From Chloroflexota bacterium (GTDB lineage Bacteria > Chloroflexota > Anaerolineae > UBA3071), in NCBI GenBank assembly GCA_014383605.1, contig JACNHM010000488.1, forward strand, positions 1-6,270: a stretch of DNA of 6,270 nucleotides, read 5' to 3'. Position numbers and translations under genes: made by a program. Of the stretch, positions 5,318-6,270 are shown one piece after another (within the stretch, counting starts at the first letter, position 1; every line of letters begins with the position of its first letter). Under the pieces are notes generated by a model, which was not told where the DNA came from, ran no database searches, and saw only the letters and a program-made list of their open reading frames with translations.

Positions 5318-6270
5318 ATGGGATGGGATAACCTGTCGGATCTGCTGTCGGGCTTGACAAGTCTCACCTGGGGCCACCTGGTGATGATGGCCGTTGGCGG
5401 GCTGCTCATCACTCTGGCCATCGCCAAGGACTACGAGCCGATGCTGCTGCTGCCTATCGGCGCCGGCTGCATCCTGGCCAACATCCCCGGCACGGGCATG
5501 CTGGACGACAACGGCCTCTTCGGCATTCTGATGAAAGCCGGCGTGGACACCGAGTTGTTCCCGCTGCTCATCTTCGTGGGCATCGGGGCCATGACCGACT
5601 TCGGGCCGCTGCTGGAAAACCCGCGCATGGTGCTGCTGGGCGCGGCCGGGCAGTTCGGCATCTTCGGCACGCTGCTGCTGGCGCTGCTGCTGAAGTTCGA
5701 CATGAACCAGGCGGCCAGCATCGGCATCATCGGGGCCATTGACGGCCCCACCTCCATCTACGTCTCCAGCGTCCTGGCTCCCGACATGCTGGGGCCCATC
5801 TCCGTCGCCGCCTACTCCTACATGAGCCTGGTGCCCATCATCCAGCCGCCCATCATGCGCCTGCTGACCACCCGCCAGGAGCGGCTGATCCGCATGGAGT
5901 ACACCTCGCGGCCGGTCTCCAAGCTCACTCGCGTCCTCTTTCCCATTGCCGTCACACTGCTCACCGGCCTGCTGGTGCCCAAGGCCTCGCCGCTCATCGG
6001 CATGCTGATGCTGGGCAATCTGCTGCGGGAATCGGGCGTCGTGGAGCGGCTGGTCGGCGCCTCGTCCAACGAGATCGCCAACGTCGTTACCCTCCTGTTG
6101 GGGCTCACCATCGGCTCGACCATGATCGCAGACCGCTTCCTGCGGCTGGATACGCTGCTCATCCTGATCCTGGGCATCGTGGCCTTTGCCCTGGACACGG
6201 CCGCCGGGCTGCTCTTCGGCAAGTTCCTCAACGTCGTCACCGGCGGCAAGTTCAACCCGCTCATCGGCGC
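5318..6270 (+). CDS. Sodium-ion-translocating decarboxylase, beta subunit (cut off by the window end)
   Basis: This integral membrane subunit of oxaloacetate/methylmalonyl-CoA/glutaconyl-CoA decarboxylases removes CO2 from carboxybiotin and couples this to Na+ export across the cytoplasmic membrane. The 317 complete codons visible have no stop; members are usually about 370-430 residues, so roughly the last 55-110 are missing. The ATG at 5318 has GAGGA at 5307-5311, six bases upstream. Most of the protein is hydrophobic helices. Hallmarks: GIIGAIDGPTSIYVSS (136-151) with D142, matching the Na+-site aspartate called D203 in Klebsiella OadB; AYSYMSLVPIIQPPIM (165-180), where Y168 fits Y229; and NPLIG (313-317), where N313 and G317 fit N373 and G377. 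The essential serine after NPLIG lies just beyond the window. The residue before D142 is Ile rather than the Ala of GGADGPT. The substrate depends on a carboxyltransferase not seen here. Residue equivalences are from memory of the family. Confidence 0.95.
   Translation, partial: MGWDNLSDLLSGLTSLTWGHLVMMAVGGLLITLAIAKDYEPMLLLPIGAGCILANIPGTGMLDDNGLFGILMKAGVDTELFPLLIFVGIGAMTDFGPLLENPRMVLLGAAGQFGIFGTLLLALLLKFDMNQAASIGIIGAIDGPTSIYVSSVLAPDMLGPISVAAYSYMSLVPIIQPPIMRLLTTRQERLIRMEYTSRPVSKLTRVLFPIAVTLLTGLLVPKASPLIGMLMLGNLLRESGVVERLVGASSNEIANVVTLLLGLTIGSTMIADRFLRLDTLLILILGIVAFALDTAAGLLFGKFLNVVTGGKFNPLIG

Overview
The window is a GC-rich stretch of bacterial chromosome. Every convincing gene lies on the + strand, and the genes are separated by non-coding gaps of about 100-185 bp. 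Long open frames on the other strand are GC-driven shadows of these genes. The gaps are filled with short iterated words and imperfect palindromes (TTTACG words, GCCATCGG words, CGCGGATG palindromes, GTGATCC words). That style, together with the protein types, suggests a Chloroflexota (Anaerolineae-like) genome. This assignment is an inference from overall appearance, not from a marker gene.

Layout. Positions 1-184 are non-coding, with a 22-bp palindrome and a 14-bp tandem repeat. Next is a complete ABC half-exporter with fused membrane and ATPase domains (185-2026). A repeat-rich gap carrying the best promoter candidate of the window (TTGCCA, 17 bp, TATACT, with an extended -10) precedes a 367-residue protein of unknown function. 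That protein is mostly helical and has one membrane segment near its C-terminus (2135-3238). A nested palindrome (3266-3315) separates it from a GNAT N-acetyltransferase (3362-3895). After a gap with a partial copy of that palindrome comes a thymidylate-kinase-like P-loop protein (4018-4647) whose Walker A motif has phenylalanine at the second glycine position.

The last two genes form a functional pair. They are a small biotin carrier protein with the biotinylated EAMKM motif (4750-5214) and the membrane beta subunit of a sodium-pumping decarboxylase (5318 to the window end, cut off near its C-terminus). In this enzyme class, which includes oxaloacetate, methylmalonyl-CoA and glutaconyl-CoA decarboxylases, a carboxyltransferase moves CO2 from the substrate to biotin. 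The beta subunit then releases the CO2 and exports Na+. The carboxyltransferase and the small membrane subunit are not in the window, so the substrate cannot be assigned.

The four genes before this pair show no clear shared pathway, and I do not see a recognisable defence system, mobile element, CRISPR array, tRNA or rRNA. The points most worth following up are the altered P-loop of the kinase-like protein, the unknown membrane-anchored protein with its own promoter, and the different short-word repeat families in successive gaps.
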